From positions 25,871 to 89,870 of the forward strand of contig JBGAKG010000033.1 of the NCBI GenBank assembly GCA_044224495.1: a stretch of 64,000 nucleotides of DNA, written 5' to 3'. A model generated the notes under the pieces. That model was not told the origin of the DNA. It did not search any database and saw nothing but the letters and a program-made list of their open reading frames with translations. The DNA is from JBGAKG01 sp044224495. Lineage in GTDB: Bacteria > Myxococcota_A > Polyangia > Polyangiales > Polyangiaceae. The translations under genes were made by a program, and so were the position numbers. Positions 57,241 through 64,000 of this stretch are shown here, piece by piece. Numbering within the stretch: position 1 is the stretch's first letter; each line of letters starts with the position of its first letter.

Positions 57241-57732
57241 GTGTTGGAGAAGCTCGATTTTCTCGTTCGATTCTGGGAGCTCAACGCACGCCACGCGACG
57301 GTGGGGCATCCGCTCTCGCCGAAGGAGCAGCTCGAGCTTCTGTCGCTGCTCCAGCTCGTCACGAGCGATCTCCAGGTCCCGAACGCCGGTCCGTTGGCGC
57401 GCAGCACGCCGGGCCTGCCGGGCCAGCTGATCGGCGACGGCGCGCTCCGCGCGATCGACATCCGCGCCGTCACCGCGGCTGCGCTTCTGGTGACGACGGC
57501 CGAGCCCTGCGCCGTCGGATCGGCCGTAATCGTTCACGCGGCGGATGCCGTCGCGGGGGTCGAGATCACCATCCCGTGCGTCGTTCGTTGGGTCCACCCG
57601 GGCACGCCGGCCTCGATGGCGCTCGTCGTCGACGGCGTTCCCACGAAGACGTCGTTCGAGTCGTTCACCGGTAAGCGCGAGCCCCAAGTCCAGGCGCGGC
57701 TCTTCGCGCGTCCGGAGCGGATGCTGGGCTGA
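57241..57732 (+). CDS. PilZ-like domain protein
   Basis: 163 residues, GTG start at 57241 with GAGAGG upstream. An N-terminal amphipathic helical part (VRFWELNARHATVGHPLSPKEQ) precedes a beta-barrel (LLVTTAEPCAVGSAVIVHAA ... VVRWVHPGTPASMALVVDGVP) that reads like PilZ, but the RxxxR and D/NxSxxG c-di-GMP motifs are missing, so it may be a non-binding variant. A sigma54-type promoter controls it. PilZ proteins commonly affect motility; no motility gene is adjacent. Confidence 0.55.
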   Translation: MLEKLDFLVRFWELNARHATVGHPLSPKEQLELLSLLQLVTSDLQVPNAGPLARSTPGLPGQLIGDGALRAIDIRAVTAAALLVTTAEPCAVGSAVIVHAADAVAGVEITIPCVVRWVHPGTPASMALVVDGVPTKTSFESFTGKREPQVQARLFARPERMLG

Positions 57733-57745
57733 CGAACATCGGCTC

Positions 57746-57774
57746 TTGTCGGAGGCGGCGGCGGTCTGTAAAGA
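57746..57774 (+). promoter_or_regulatory. Putative promoter of aminopeptidase gene
   Basis: TTGTCG (57746-57751), 17-bp spacer, TAAAGA (57769-57774), 33 bp before ATG 57808, in the 75-bp gap. Confidence 0.4.
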
Positions 57775-57807
57775 TTCGCGTCCCCCCATCCCTCTGGAGC
57801 CCCCGAA

Positions 57808-59307
57808 ATGCCTTTGAACATCAGCGTGCGGCAGGCGAGTGCCCTCGACCTTGCCGCCGACGTCGTCGTCCTCGGTACCTGGACCCTCTCTTCGAAGAAG
57901 GGCAAGAGCAACCTCGTCGACGTGCTCGATCGCGCTCTGGGTGGGGGCCTGGCGCGCGTTCTCACGAAGGAAGAGTTCACCGGCAAGCGTGATCAGACGC
58001 TCGTGATCCCGACGCTCGGTCGGCTCCCGGCGCAGAAGGTCGTGCTGCTCGGGCTCGGCGATCGCGACGGCGCGGGCGCCGGCGAGATCCGCAGCTTCGC
58101 CGCCAAGGCGGCGCGCATCGCCAACGGCGAGCGCGCGAAGGCGCTCGTCGTCGCTCTCCCCGAGGGCCTCGAGACGAAGCTCCGCACGGTGGCCGAGGGC
58201 CTCGAGCTCGGCGCGTACCGCTTCACGAACTACCTCTCCGGCGACCGCAAGCCGAAGGAAGCGCTCGAGACCGTCACGCTGACGGTGGAGCGCAAGGCCC
58301 CGCCGGACGCGAAGAAGGCGATCACCACGGGCCAGGGCGTCGCCGCGGGCGTCAACGTCGCGCGCGACCTGTCGAACGAGCCGCCGAACTCGATCTACCC
58401 CGAGTCGTTCGCGGCCTACGCGACGAAGGTGGCGAAGGAGCACAAGCTCAAGGTCACCGTCTTCGACGACAAGGAGATCGAGAAGCGCGGGATGTGGCTG
58501 CTCCACGCGGTCGGTCGCGGGAGCGCGCACAAGCCGCGGCTCGTGCACCTCAGCTACGTGCCGTCCAAGAAGGCGAAGAAGAAGATCTGCTTCGTCGGCA
58601 AGGGCATCACGTTCGACAGCGGCGGCCTCTCGATCAAGCCCGCGCAGGGCATGGGCGAGATGAAGCACGACATGTCGGGCGCCGCGAACGTCGTCGGCCT
58701 GATGGTCGCGGTCGCCGCGCTGAAGCCCAACGTCGAAGTGCACGCGATCGCGTCGCTCGCCGAGAACATGCCCGACGGCAACGCCTACCGCCCCGGCGAC
58801 ATCTGGGGCTCGCTCGACGGCAAGTTCGTCGAGATCATCAACACCGACGCGGAAGGGCGCCTCGTCCTCGCGGACGCGCTGACGTACGCCGCGCGCGAGC
58901 TCGAGCCCGATCTCCTCGTCGACAACGCGACCCTCACAGGCGCGTGCGTCGTCGCGCTCGGGACCACCTACTCGGGTTGGTACGCCTCGAACGAGTCGAC
59001 CGCCACCACGTTCGCCAGCGCGCTCAAGGCGACGGGCGAGACGATGTGGCGTCTTCCCCTCATCGAGGAGCTGCGCGACCAACTGAAGAGCGACTGCGCG
59101 GACCTGAAGCACACCGGCGACCGCTTCGGCGGCTCGATCACCGCGGCGCTCTTCCTCCGCGAGTTCATCGGCAAGACCAAGAACTGGGTCCACGCGGACA
59201 TCGCGGGTCCGGCCTCGGCCGACCGCCCGTACGCGTGGCACGGGAAGGGCGCGACCGGCCACGGCGTGCTCACCTTCCTGAACCTGGTCGAGCGCTCGTC
59301 CAAGTAG
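57808..59307 (+). CDS. pepA: Leucyl aminopeptidase (M17 family)
   Basis: 499 residues, normal PepA length. N-terminal macro-like domain then the catalytic domain: Lys in GKGITFDSGGLSIKP, MKHDMSGAANV, AENMPDGNAYRPGDI and the signature NTDAEGRLVLADAL; metal ligands Asp and Glu and the catalytic Lys and Arg are all there. It trims N-terminal residues from peptides in the cytosol; some orthologues also bind DNA at cer/carAB sites. GGAG lies 9 nt before the start. Confidence 0.95.
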   Translation: MPLNISVRQASALDLAADVVVLGTWTLSSKKGKSNLVDVLDRALGGGLARVLTKEEFTGKRDQTLVIPTLGRLPAQKVVLLGLGDRDGAGAGEIRSFAAKAARIANGERAKALVVALPEGLETKLRTVAEGLELGAYRFTNYLSGDRKPKEALETVTLTVERKAPPDAKKAITTGQGVAAGVNVARDLSNEPPNSIYPESFAAYATKVAKEHKLKVTVFDDKEIEKRGMWLLHAVGRGSAHKPRLVHLSYVPSKKAKKKICFVGKGITFDSGGLSIKPAQGMGEMKHDMSGAANVVGLMVAVAALKPNVEVHAIASLAENMPDGNAYRPGDIWGSLDGKFVEIINTDAEGRLVLADALTYAARELEPDLLVDNATLTGACVVALGTTYSGWYASNESTATTFASALKATGETMWRLPLIEELRDQLKSDCADLKHTGDRFGGSITAALFLREFIGKTKNWVHADIAGPASADRPYAWHGKGATGHGVLTFLNLVERSSK

Positions 59308-59362
59308 GGCGAGTAGGCAAGAGCCACCAAGGCGGCGGACCGGTGCTAGAACCGGGGGCGAC

Positions 59363-60235
59363 ATGGTCCAAGCCGTTGCCCCGTCCGCCGTCTCGCGCGC
59401 CCACAAGAAGCTCCAGAAGGCGCTCGGGCGCGGCGTGACCGCGTTCGACATGCTCCAAGACGGCGACCGCGTGATGGTCGCCGTCTCGGGCGGCAAGGAC
59501 AGCTACACGCTGCTCCATCTCCTGCGCGAGCTCTCGCGCAAGGCACCGGTGCGCTTCGAGCTCGTCGCGGTCAACGTCGATCAGGGCCACCCCGGCTATC
59601 CGGCGCAGACGCTCGTCGACTGGATGGCGCGCGAGGGGTACGCGTTCCAGCTCGTCCGCGAGGACACGTACGCGATCGTCACGGAGAAGATCCCGGAGGG
59701 GAAGACCTACTGCTCGCTCTGCTCGCGCTTGCGCCGCGGCATCCTGTATCGCGTCGCGAAGGAGCTCGGCTGCAACAAAATCGCGCTCGGGCACCACCGC
59801 GACGACGTGCTGCAGACGTTCTTGTTGAACCTCTACTTCGCGGGGCAGCTGGCGGCGATGCCGCCGAAGCTCGTCGCGGACGAGGGGCGGCTCCAGGTGA
59901 TTCGTCCGCTCGTCTATGCGGCCGAGGAGGACATCCGCGAGTTCGCTGCCGAGCAGGCGTTCCCCATCCTGCCGTGCGATCTCTGCGGCTCGCAGGACAA
60001 CCTGCAGCGCAAGATCGTGGGGCGCATGATCGACGACCTCGAGCGCGATCGGCCGGGCACCAAGGCGATCATGCTGGCGGCGCTCTCGAACGTTCGCCCG
60101 AGCCACCTCGTCGACAAGGGCCTCTGGCAGACGCTGGGTCTGGCCGTGTCCCCGCCGCGCGAGGAAGAGGCGGGGAGTGGGTTGGTCCCTCTGACGAGGC
60201 TCGCCGAGGCGAAGCCGAGCGAGGACCTCGGATGA
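59363..60235 (+). CDS. ttcA: tRNA 2-thiocytidine(32) biosynthesis protein TtcA
   Basis: 290 residues: PP-loop VAVSGGKDSYTLL, YCSLCSRLRRG, ALGHHRDDVLQT and CDLCGSQDNLQR. The CxxC pairs are the Fe-S ligands of TtcA. It adds sulfur to C32 of tRNA. It starts at ATG 59363 and is the first gene of an operon (next start overlaps ATGA). TAGAAC ends 10 nt upstream and may be its -10. Confidence 0.93.
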   Translation: MVQAVAPSAVSRAHKKLQKALGRGVTAFDMLQDGDRVMVAVSGGKDSYTLLHLLRELSRKAPVRFELVAVNVDQGHPGYPAQTLVDWMAREGYAFQLVREDTYAIVTEKIPEGKTYCSLCSRLRRGILYRVAKELGCNKIALGHHRDDVLQTFLLNLYFAGQLAAMPPKLVADEGRLQVIRPLVYAAEEDIREFAAEQAFPILPCDLCGSQDNLQRKIVGRMIDDLERDRPGTKAIMLAALSNVRPSHLVDKGLWQTLGLAVSPPREEEAGSGLVPLTRLAEAKPSEDLG

Positions 60236-61041
60236 CGACGGGCGACGGCGAGCCGAACGCAGCGCCCGAAGAGCGGCGCGGGCTCCTCCGCGCCACGCTC
60301 GAGATCGGACCCGCGATGCAGGCGGCGGTGCCCGGCATCTACGCCTGGGCGGTCACGGTGGCGCCCGCGGCGTTCGGGCACGGGGCCAAGCCGTGGTCGA
60401 TCGTGGGCGCGCTCCTGGCGCTCGGTGCGTTGGCGGCCGGGTTCGTGCTGGAGCGGCCGCGAGAGGCCGCCGCGGCTCCCCCGCCGACCCCCGAAGCGAC
60501 TCCCGAGACCCCAGACCGGGCCGGGTCGCCCGCGCCTGCGCCGCGCCATGCGGTGCACCCGGCCGTGCCGTGGGCCTTCGCGCTCTCCTGTGCGCTCGCG
60601 TGGGCGGGGGCGCCGGACGCGCTGTCGACCACGCGCCTCGGCTCGATCCGTGGCATCGCAGGGGCCCTGGGCTGGGCTCTGTTCGCCTTGGCCTGCGCGG
60701 CCCCCCCGGTGGTCACCCGGGACGATGCCCTTCGCGCACGGACCGAATCTGGGCCCAAGGCGCGCCATGCGCTGGCACGCGGGGACGCGCTCTACGTCGC
60801 GCTGGCCGCCGTGATCGCGTTCGCGCTGCAGCTCATCGGGTGGGACGTCGTCGTCCCCGAGCGCGCGGTGCTCCTTCGGCTCGTGACCCTGGGCGCCGGC
60901 ATCGGCGTGGTCTCCGCCGCGAGCGCGATCGCGCTCGCGAGGCACGGCAAGCGCCGCGCCTCCCGTCCGCGCGTCCTCTGGCCGCTGGTCCTCGCCGTTC
61001 TCCTCGGCGCCGGAATCCTGGTTCACCTGCTGGATCGCTGA
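60232..61041 (+). CDS. Membrane protein of unknown function
   Basis: 269 residues, ATG overlapping the ttcA stop. Two clusters of hydrophobic helices (about six TM) split by a Pro-rich loop (AAAAPPPTPEATPETPDRAGSP). No family is recognised. It looks like a small integral membrane protein with Ala/Leu-rich helices. It lies between ttcA and the 61-residue membrane protein gene. Confidence 0.7.
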   Translation: MTTGDGEPNAAPEERRGLLRATLEIGPAMQAAVPGIYAWAVTVAPAAFGHGAKPWSIVGALLALGALAAGFVLERPREAAAAPPPTPEATPETPDRAGSPAPAPRHAVHPAVPWAFALSCALAWAGAPDALSTTRLGSIRGIAGALGWALFALACAAPPVVTRDDALRARTESGPKARHALARGDALYVALAAVIAFALQLIGWDVVVPERAVLLRLVTLGAGIGVVSAASAIALARHGKRRASRPRVLWPLVLAVLLGAGILVHLLDR

Positions 61042-61053
61042 CGCACCTCAAGT

Positions 61054-61239
61054 ATGCTCGGCTCCGTGTACGGAACCGACATCCTCGCCGGGGCGATGGT
61101 GATCGGGGGAGCGGTCGCTTTCGCGCTGGGCTCCTTCGCGCTCGCGCACGCCGAGGACATCACGGCGACGTACTGGGTCGTCGTCGGGTTCGTTGCGTTG
61201 CGCGCGGCGTACGCGGTCGTCGAGGGCCGCGCGCAATGA
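61054..61239 (+). CDS. Small two-TM membrane protein
   Basis: 61 residues: two TM helices (LAGAMVIGGAVAFALGSFAL and TATYWVVVGFVALRAAYAVV) with a short acidic loop (AHAEDI) between. Start ATG 61054, or GTG 61066 four codons on, preceded 7 nt earlier by TATGCT. Its stop overlaps the ATG of the next gene (ATGA). Function unknown. Confidence 0.6.
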   Translation: MLGSVYGTDILAGAMVIGGAVAFALGSFALAHAEDITATYWVVVGFVALRAAYAVVEGRAQ

Positions 61240-62195
61240 GCCGCATCGTCGGGGGCTCCACGGCTGCCACCGCGCGAGGTCGCGCCGCTCCGCTCGTCCT
61301 CGCGAGCTTGGTCGCGCTCGCCGCGTGCGGGACGCAGGGTGGTGCGCCGCCTGCGCCCACCGTCGCATCGCTCGGTGGAGACGCCGTCGCGCGGGTCGGT
61401 GACGTCACGATCGATCGGTCGCTCGTCGAGGCCGTCGCCAGCGCGCGCCAGGTGACGCCGCGCGAAGCGCTCGATCTCCTCGTGGAGGACGCGCTCCTCG
61501 CGCAGGGCGCCAAGGCACGCGGGCTCGATGAGCGCCCGGCGGTGAAGCTCGCGCTCGATCGATCGCGGGCGCGTTGGGTCGCCGACGGCATCCAGGCCCG
61601 CGCCATCGCAGCCGGGCCACCGAGCGATCAGGAGGTTGCCTCGCTCACGGCGAAGCACTGGCAGGACTTCGACGCGCCTCCGGGGCTCCGCGTCGTCCAC
61701 GTCGTCGTGATGAAGAAGAAGGGGGTCGTCGAGGACGAAGCGCGCGCGCTCGCGGCGACGATCGAGCGCGCCGTGCACGACGCAAAGACCGACGAAGAGT
61801 TCGAGAAGGTCGCGTGGGCCGTGCCGCGCGGGAAGCTCGACGTGCGGCTCGAGGTGCTCCCCGCGTTCGCCGCCGACGGCCGAATCCTCGAGGGCGGCGG
61901 CGCGATGGATCCGGTGTTCGTCGCGGCCGCGTTCGCGTTGCCCGAAGGCACGGTGCAGACCGGCGTCGTCACGTCGAGCTTCGGCTGGCACGTCATCCGG
62001 GTGATGGCGCACGTGCCGGAGAAGCGCGTTCCGCTGGAAGAACGTCGCTCGCGGTTCACTGGCGAAGCTCAATTTCTCCGGGGAAAAGCAGAGAAAGATG
62101 CGATCGTCGCGCCGTACCGAAAAGGTACCGTCGCGATCACGATCGACCCCGCCGCCGAAGCGCTGATGGCCGACGCCTACCACGGGTTGCCATGA
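61236..62195 (+). CDS. PpiC-type peptidylprolyl isomerase lipoprotein (SurA/PrsA-like)
   Basis: 319 residues: lipoprotein signal with LAAC (Cys31), an N-terminal helical SurA-N-like part (DRSLVEAVASARQVTPREALDL), then a parvulin domain (about 135-255): RVVHVVVMKK, VQTGVVTSSFGWHVIRV. It assists folding of exported or outer-membrane proteins. Start overlaps the upstream stop and the stop overlaps the Roadblock-like gene start. Confidence 0.82.
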   Translation: MSRIVGGSTAATARGRAAPLVLASLVALAACGTQGGAPPAPTVASLGGDAVARVGDVTIDRSLVEAVASARQVTPREALDLLVEDALLAQGAKARGLDERPAVKLALDRSRARWVADGIQARAIAAGPPSDQEVASLTAKHWQDFDAPPGLRVVHVVVMKKKGVVEDEARALAATIERAVHDAKTDEEFEKVAWAVPRGKLDVRLEVLPAFAADGRILEGGGAMDPVFVAAAFALPEGTVQTGVVTSSFGWHVIRVMAHVPEKRVPLEERRSRFTGEAQFLRGKAEKDAIVAPYRKGTVAITIDPAAEALMADAYHGLP

Positions 62196-62884
62196 AGACG
62201 GTGCGGACCTCGCGTCGTCCGCCGGCGCCGGAGCGTGATCAGGACGAGAGTGCCTTCGGCGCCATCCTCGGGCAGCTCATTCGGCGCGTGCCGGGTGCGA
62301 TCGGAGCGGCGCTCGTCGACTTCCAAGGCGAAGCGGTGGACTACGCAGGTCGTCTGAGCCCCTTCGACATGAAGGTCGCAGCGGCCCACTTTCGGATCTT
62401 GCTCGACGACGTGCGCCGCAGCTCCCTCGGGGATCCGCGCGCGATCGTGTGCCGTGGTGCGCGTCGCACCTACCATGCCCGCTGTCTGCCCGAGGGCTAC
62501 GCGCTCGTGATCGCGTACACCCGCTTCGGTGGGTTCGTGCCTGCCGAGCGGGCGTTCGTCGCCTGCGAGCGCGCGCTCTCGGTCGAAGCTGCGTGGCCGA
62601 AATCGAGGCAGCCCTTCTGGCTCGGGGTGGACGTGGAGCTCGACGCACGGCGTCGTCCCTCGATGGTACGAGCAGGGCAGGCGAGCTCGATGGTGGAAGT
62701 CCTCGGCGCGCTGGTGGGCCTTCACCGCGGCGAACGCGGGTTTCGCATTCGGCTCGTTCCCTCGGGGCACGAGCTCAACTTGGTTCGCGAGCGTGGCGGT
62801 TGGTACGTCGACGAGCCGATCGACGAAGAGCGCGAGAGCCTCGGAGCCATTCCCGTCGCGGCACGCAGCAGTCACAACGTGTAG
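62192..62884 (+). CDS. Roadblock/LC7-like domain protein
   Basis: 230 residues. Residues about 22-125 (FGAILGQLIRRVPGAIGAALVD ... YALVIAYTRFGG) fit the Roadblock/LC7 fold found in MglB-type proteins; the rest (about 140-230) is beta-rich and unrecognised. It has no signal peptide. MglB activates the polarity GTPase MglA in myxobacteria, but no MglA gene is adjacent. ATG overlaps the PpiC stop. Confidence 0.6.
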   Translation: MKTVRTSRRPPAPERDQDESAFGAILGQLIRRVPGAIGAALVDFQGEAVDYAGRLSPFDMKVAAAHFRILLDDVRRSSLGDPRAIVCRGARRTYHARCLPEGYALVIAYTRFGGFVPAERAFVACERALSVEAAWPKSRQPFWLGVDVELDARRRPSMVRAGQASSMVEVLGALVGLHRGERGFRIRLVPSGHELNLVRERGGWYVDEPIDEERESLGAIPVAARSSHNV

Positions 62885-62929
62885 ATCGCAAGCATCCCGT
62901 AGCGGGCGAGCGTTGCAGACTGCACGAAA

Positions 62930-62958
62930 CTCCACGGCTTTCCGCCGGAGAGAATTTT
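62930..62958 (+). terminator. Putative terminator of the ttcA-Roadblock operon
   Basis: CTCC-ac-GGC / GCC-GGAG stem (7 bp, 2-nt bulge) with a TTTT run at 62955-62958, 46 bp past the Roadblock-like stop and just before rRNA P1. Confidence 0.45.
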
Positions 62959-62979
62959 GGGGACCCTCGAAAAAAAAGT

Positions 62980-63007
62980 TTGACTCCATGCGCCGCGGGA
63001 CTAGATT
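62980..63007 (+). promoter_or_regulatory. rRNA promoter P1
   Basis: TTGACT (62980-62985), 16-bp spacer, TAGATT (63002-63007). An A-tract (62970-62977) sits directly upstream like an UP element. Confidence 0.65.
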
Positions 63008-63314
63008 CCGCCGCCTCGCAGCCGGTGGGTGTTCCCCCGGCGGAGCTGGAAAGCCTCATGGTTCCAGGCGGTTGCAGGGTACAACCTGTGGAAAACCATC
63101 AGCCCCCCAAAGGCTGAGGTTCCCAAGCCCCGGAAACTCCGGGGGAAACCCCGAAACCGCCCGAACGTCCTCCTGGGGATAATCTCCTCGGTCAGGACAG
63201 GCTCTCCACCCGCGTCGTTCTAGGAACCTCGCTCTGCGCAAGCAGACGAAGTCCTGGGAAAAAGCGGGGCCCGACCCGGGCGAAACAAAAAACGTCAGCA
63301 ACGACGATTTTTGG
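63008..63314 (+). other. Structured leader between rRNA promoters P1 and P2
   Basis: About 300 nt without a gene, rich in hairpins: CTGGAA/TTCCAG (63046-63067), GGTTG/CAACC (63070-63086), TCAGCC/GGCTGA (63099-63117), CCCCGGA/TCCGGGG (63128-63144), GTCCT/AGGAC (63167-63198). It is transcribed only from P1. It may be the extended rRNA leader or a separate small RNA. I recognise no known RNA family (no RNase P, SRP or tmRNA core motif). Confidence 0.45.
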
Positions 63315-63343
63315 TTGACGGGTCCGGCGGCAACAACTAGAGT
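63315..63343 (+). promoter_or_regulatory. rRNA promoter P2
   Basis: TTGACG (63315-63320), 17-bp spacer, TAGAGT (63338-63343), with an AT-rich UP-like stretch (aaacaaaaaacg, then atttttgg) upstream. Start expected near 63350. Confidence 0.75.
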
Positions 63344-63358
63344 TCGCGTCCCAAGTTT

Positions 63359-63375
63359 GGAGGGGGTCACCCTCC
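63359..63375 (+). promoter_or_regulatory. boxB-like hairpin of the rRNA leader
   Basis: GGAGGG-ggtca-CCCTCC, a perfect 6-bp stem, starting about 9 nt after the expected P2 start and immediately before boxA. This is the usual nut/boxB-boxA layout. Confidence 0.6.
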
Positions 63376-63379
63376 GCTC

Positions 63380-63391
63380 GGTCCTTGAAAA
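63380..63391 (+). promoter_or_regulatory. boxA antitermination site
   Basis: ggtccttgaaaa fits the bacterial rRNA boxA consensus (TGYTCTTTRAMAA) except at a few positions. NusB-S10 binding would prevent Rho termination in rRNA. Confidence 0.6.
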
Positions 63392-63572
63392 CTGAATCGT
63401 ACGCTCACTTTAGGTGACCTCAGCAATAGCTGGGGTTCATGAAGTGGGCTCCCGGAGCACGATGAGGTCCACGTCCTCGGCGATTCGCCGAAGCGTGCAG
63501 AACCAAAGCGATGCTCCTAGGATCGGGACGGCCCTAGCCGGACGTCACGATCCGAATTCCAAAATTAGAGCC

Positions 63573-63594
63573 GAACCGTGAGAGATCACGGTTC
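63573..63594 (+). other. Hairpin before the 16S 5' end
   Basis: gaaccgtg-agagat-cacggttc, perfect 8-bp stem ending 17 nt before the 16S start; likely part of leader folding or RNase III processing. Other leader inverted repeats (ggatcg/cgatcc, 63520-63553) support a structured leader. Confidence 0.45.
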
Positions 63595-63611
63595 AATCAG
63601 CTCGCCAGATT

Positions 63612-64000
<389 letters not shown>

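Noticed and set aside
63086..63183. Two DnaA-box-like 9-mers (tgtggaaaa and tggggataa) in the rRNA leader
   Set aside because: Each differs from TTATCCACA by one base, but there are only two, no AT-rich unwinding region and no dnaA/dnaN genes nearby; probably chance within structured RNA.
63056..63370. A 104-residue minus-strand open frame across the rRNA leader
   Set aside because: It overlaps the hairpin-rich leader and P2 promoter and resembles no protein; composition is not codon-biased as in the true genes.

Overview
The window is a gene-dense (about 95% coding), very GC-rich bacterial chromosome segment that ends inside the 5' part of a 16S rRNA gene. High GC at third codon positions, many GTG starts, numerous lipoproteins with Asp/Ala/Pro-rich linkers, two membrane-anchored eukaryote-type Ser/Thr kinases, a Roadblock/LC7-like protein, an FHA protein, a PilZ-like protein and a sigma54-type promoter together suggest a myxobacterium-like organism (Myxococcota, Polyangiales-type). 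This is inference; the 389 bases of 16S would settle it by search. I see no insertion sequences, prophage, CRISPR array or tRNA.

Layout. 1-5.1 kb: tail of a membrane protein, an extensin-like lipoprotein, an ATP-grasp enzyme divergent from a glutathione S-transferase, and a 14-repeat RCC1 lipoprotein. 5.2-7.5 kb: a Ser/Thr kinase translationally coupled to a secreted two-TM partner; the same two-gene module recurs at 41.8-44.7 kb. 7.5-9.9 kb: an SDR/TetR/enoyl-CoA hydratase unit with two 18-bp palindromic operators. 10-16 kb: envelope hydrolases and lipoproteins (phosphoesterase, M23 peptidase, GH75 chitosanase-like), an inositol-monophosphatase-like enzyme and unknowns. 16-20.3 kb: ABC-F ATPase coupled to an MFS transporter, then a CPBP protease. 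20.3-24.9 kb: beta-helix lipoprotein, AraC regulator, a tandem-domain HCCA isomerase-like protein, and a polyprenol-phosphate sugar transferase. 24.9-34.9 kb: GAF histidine kinase plus L,D-transpeptidase, a Cys-rich lipoprotein, UbiB-like kinase, TetR/CPBP pair, a fused double acetyltransferase and an ABC exporter.

34.9-41.8 kb (minus strand): two more histidine kinases flank rph-rdgB-atpZ-atpI-atpB-atpE, i.e. the a and c subunits of the F-ATPase without the rest of the operon. 44.7-48.3 kb: Fe-S oxidoreductase, ribbon-helix-helix/FHA fusion and a lipoprotein. 48.5-51.2 kb: FtsK translocase. 51.4-57.7 kb: PQQ-like propeller protein, Pro-rich cNMP-like protein, lipoprotein plus PLP lyase, PilZ-like protein behind a sigma54-type promoter. 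57.8-62.9 kb: leucyl aminopeptidase, ttcA and a coupled envelope operon (membrane proteins, PpiC-like lipoprotein, Roadblock-like protein). 62.9-64 kb: rRNA promoter/leader region with two tandem promoters, a hairpin-boxA antitermination site and the start of 16S.

Two general features stand out. Many non-operon genes have a TANNNT hexamer ending 6-8 nt before the start codon, the pattern expected for leaderless mRNAs. Gene packing is extreme: coupled starts overlap as ATGA/GTGA, and three convergent pairs share the abutting double stop TGATCA.
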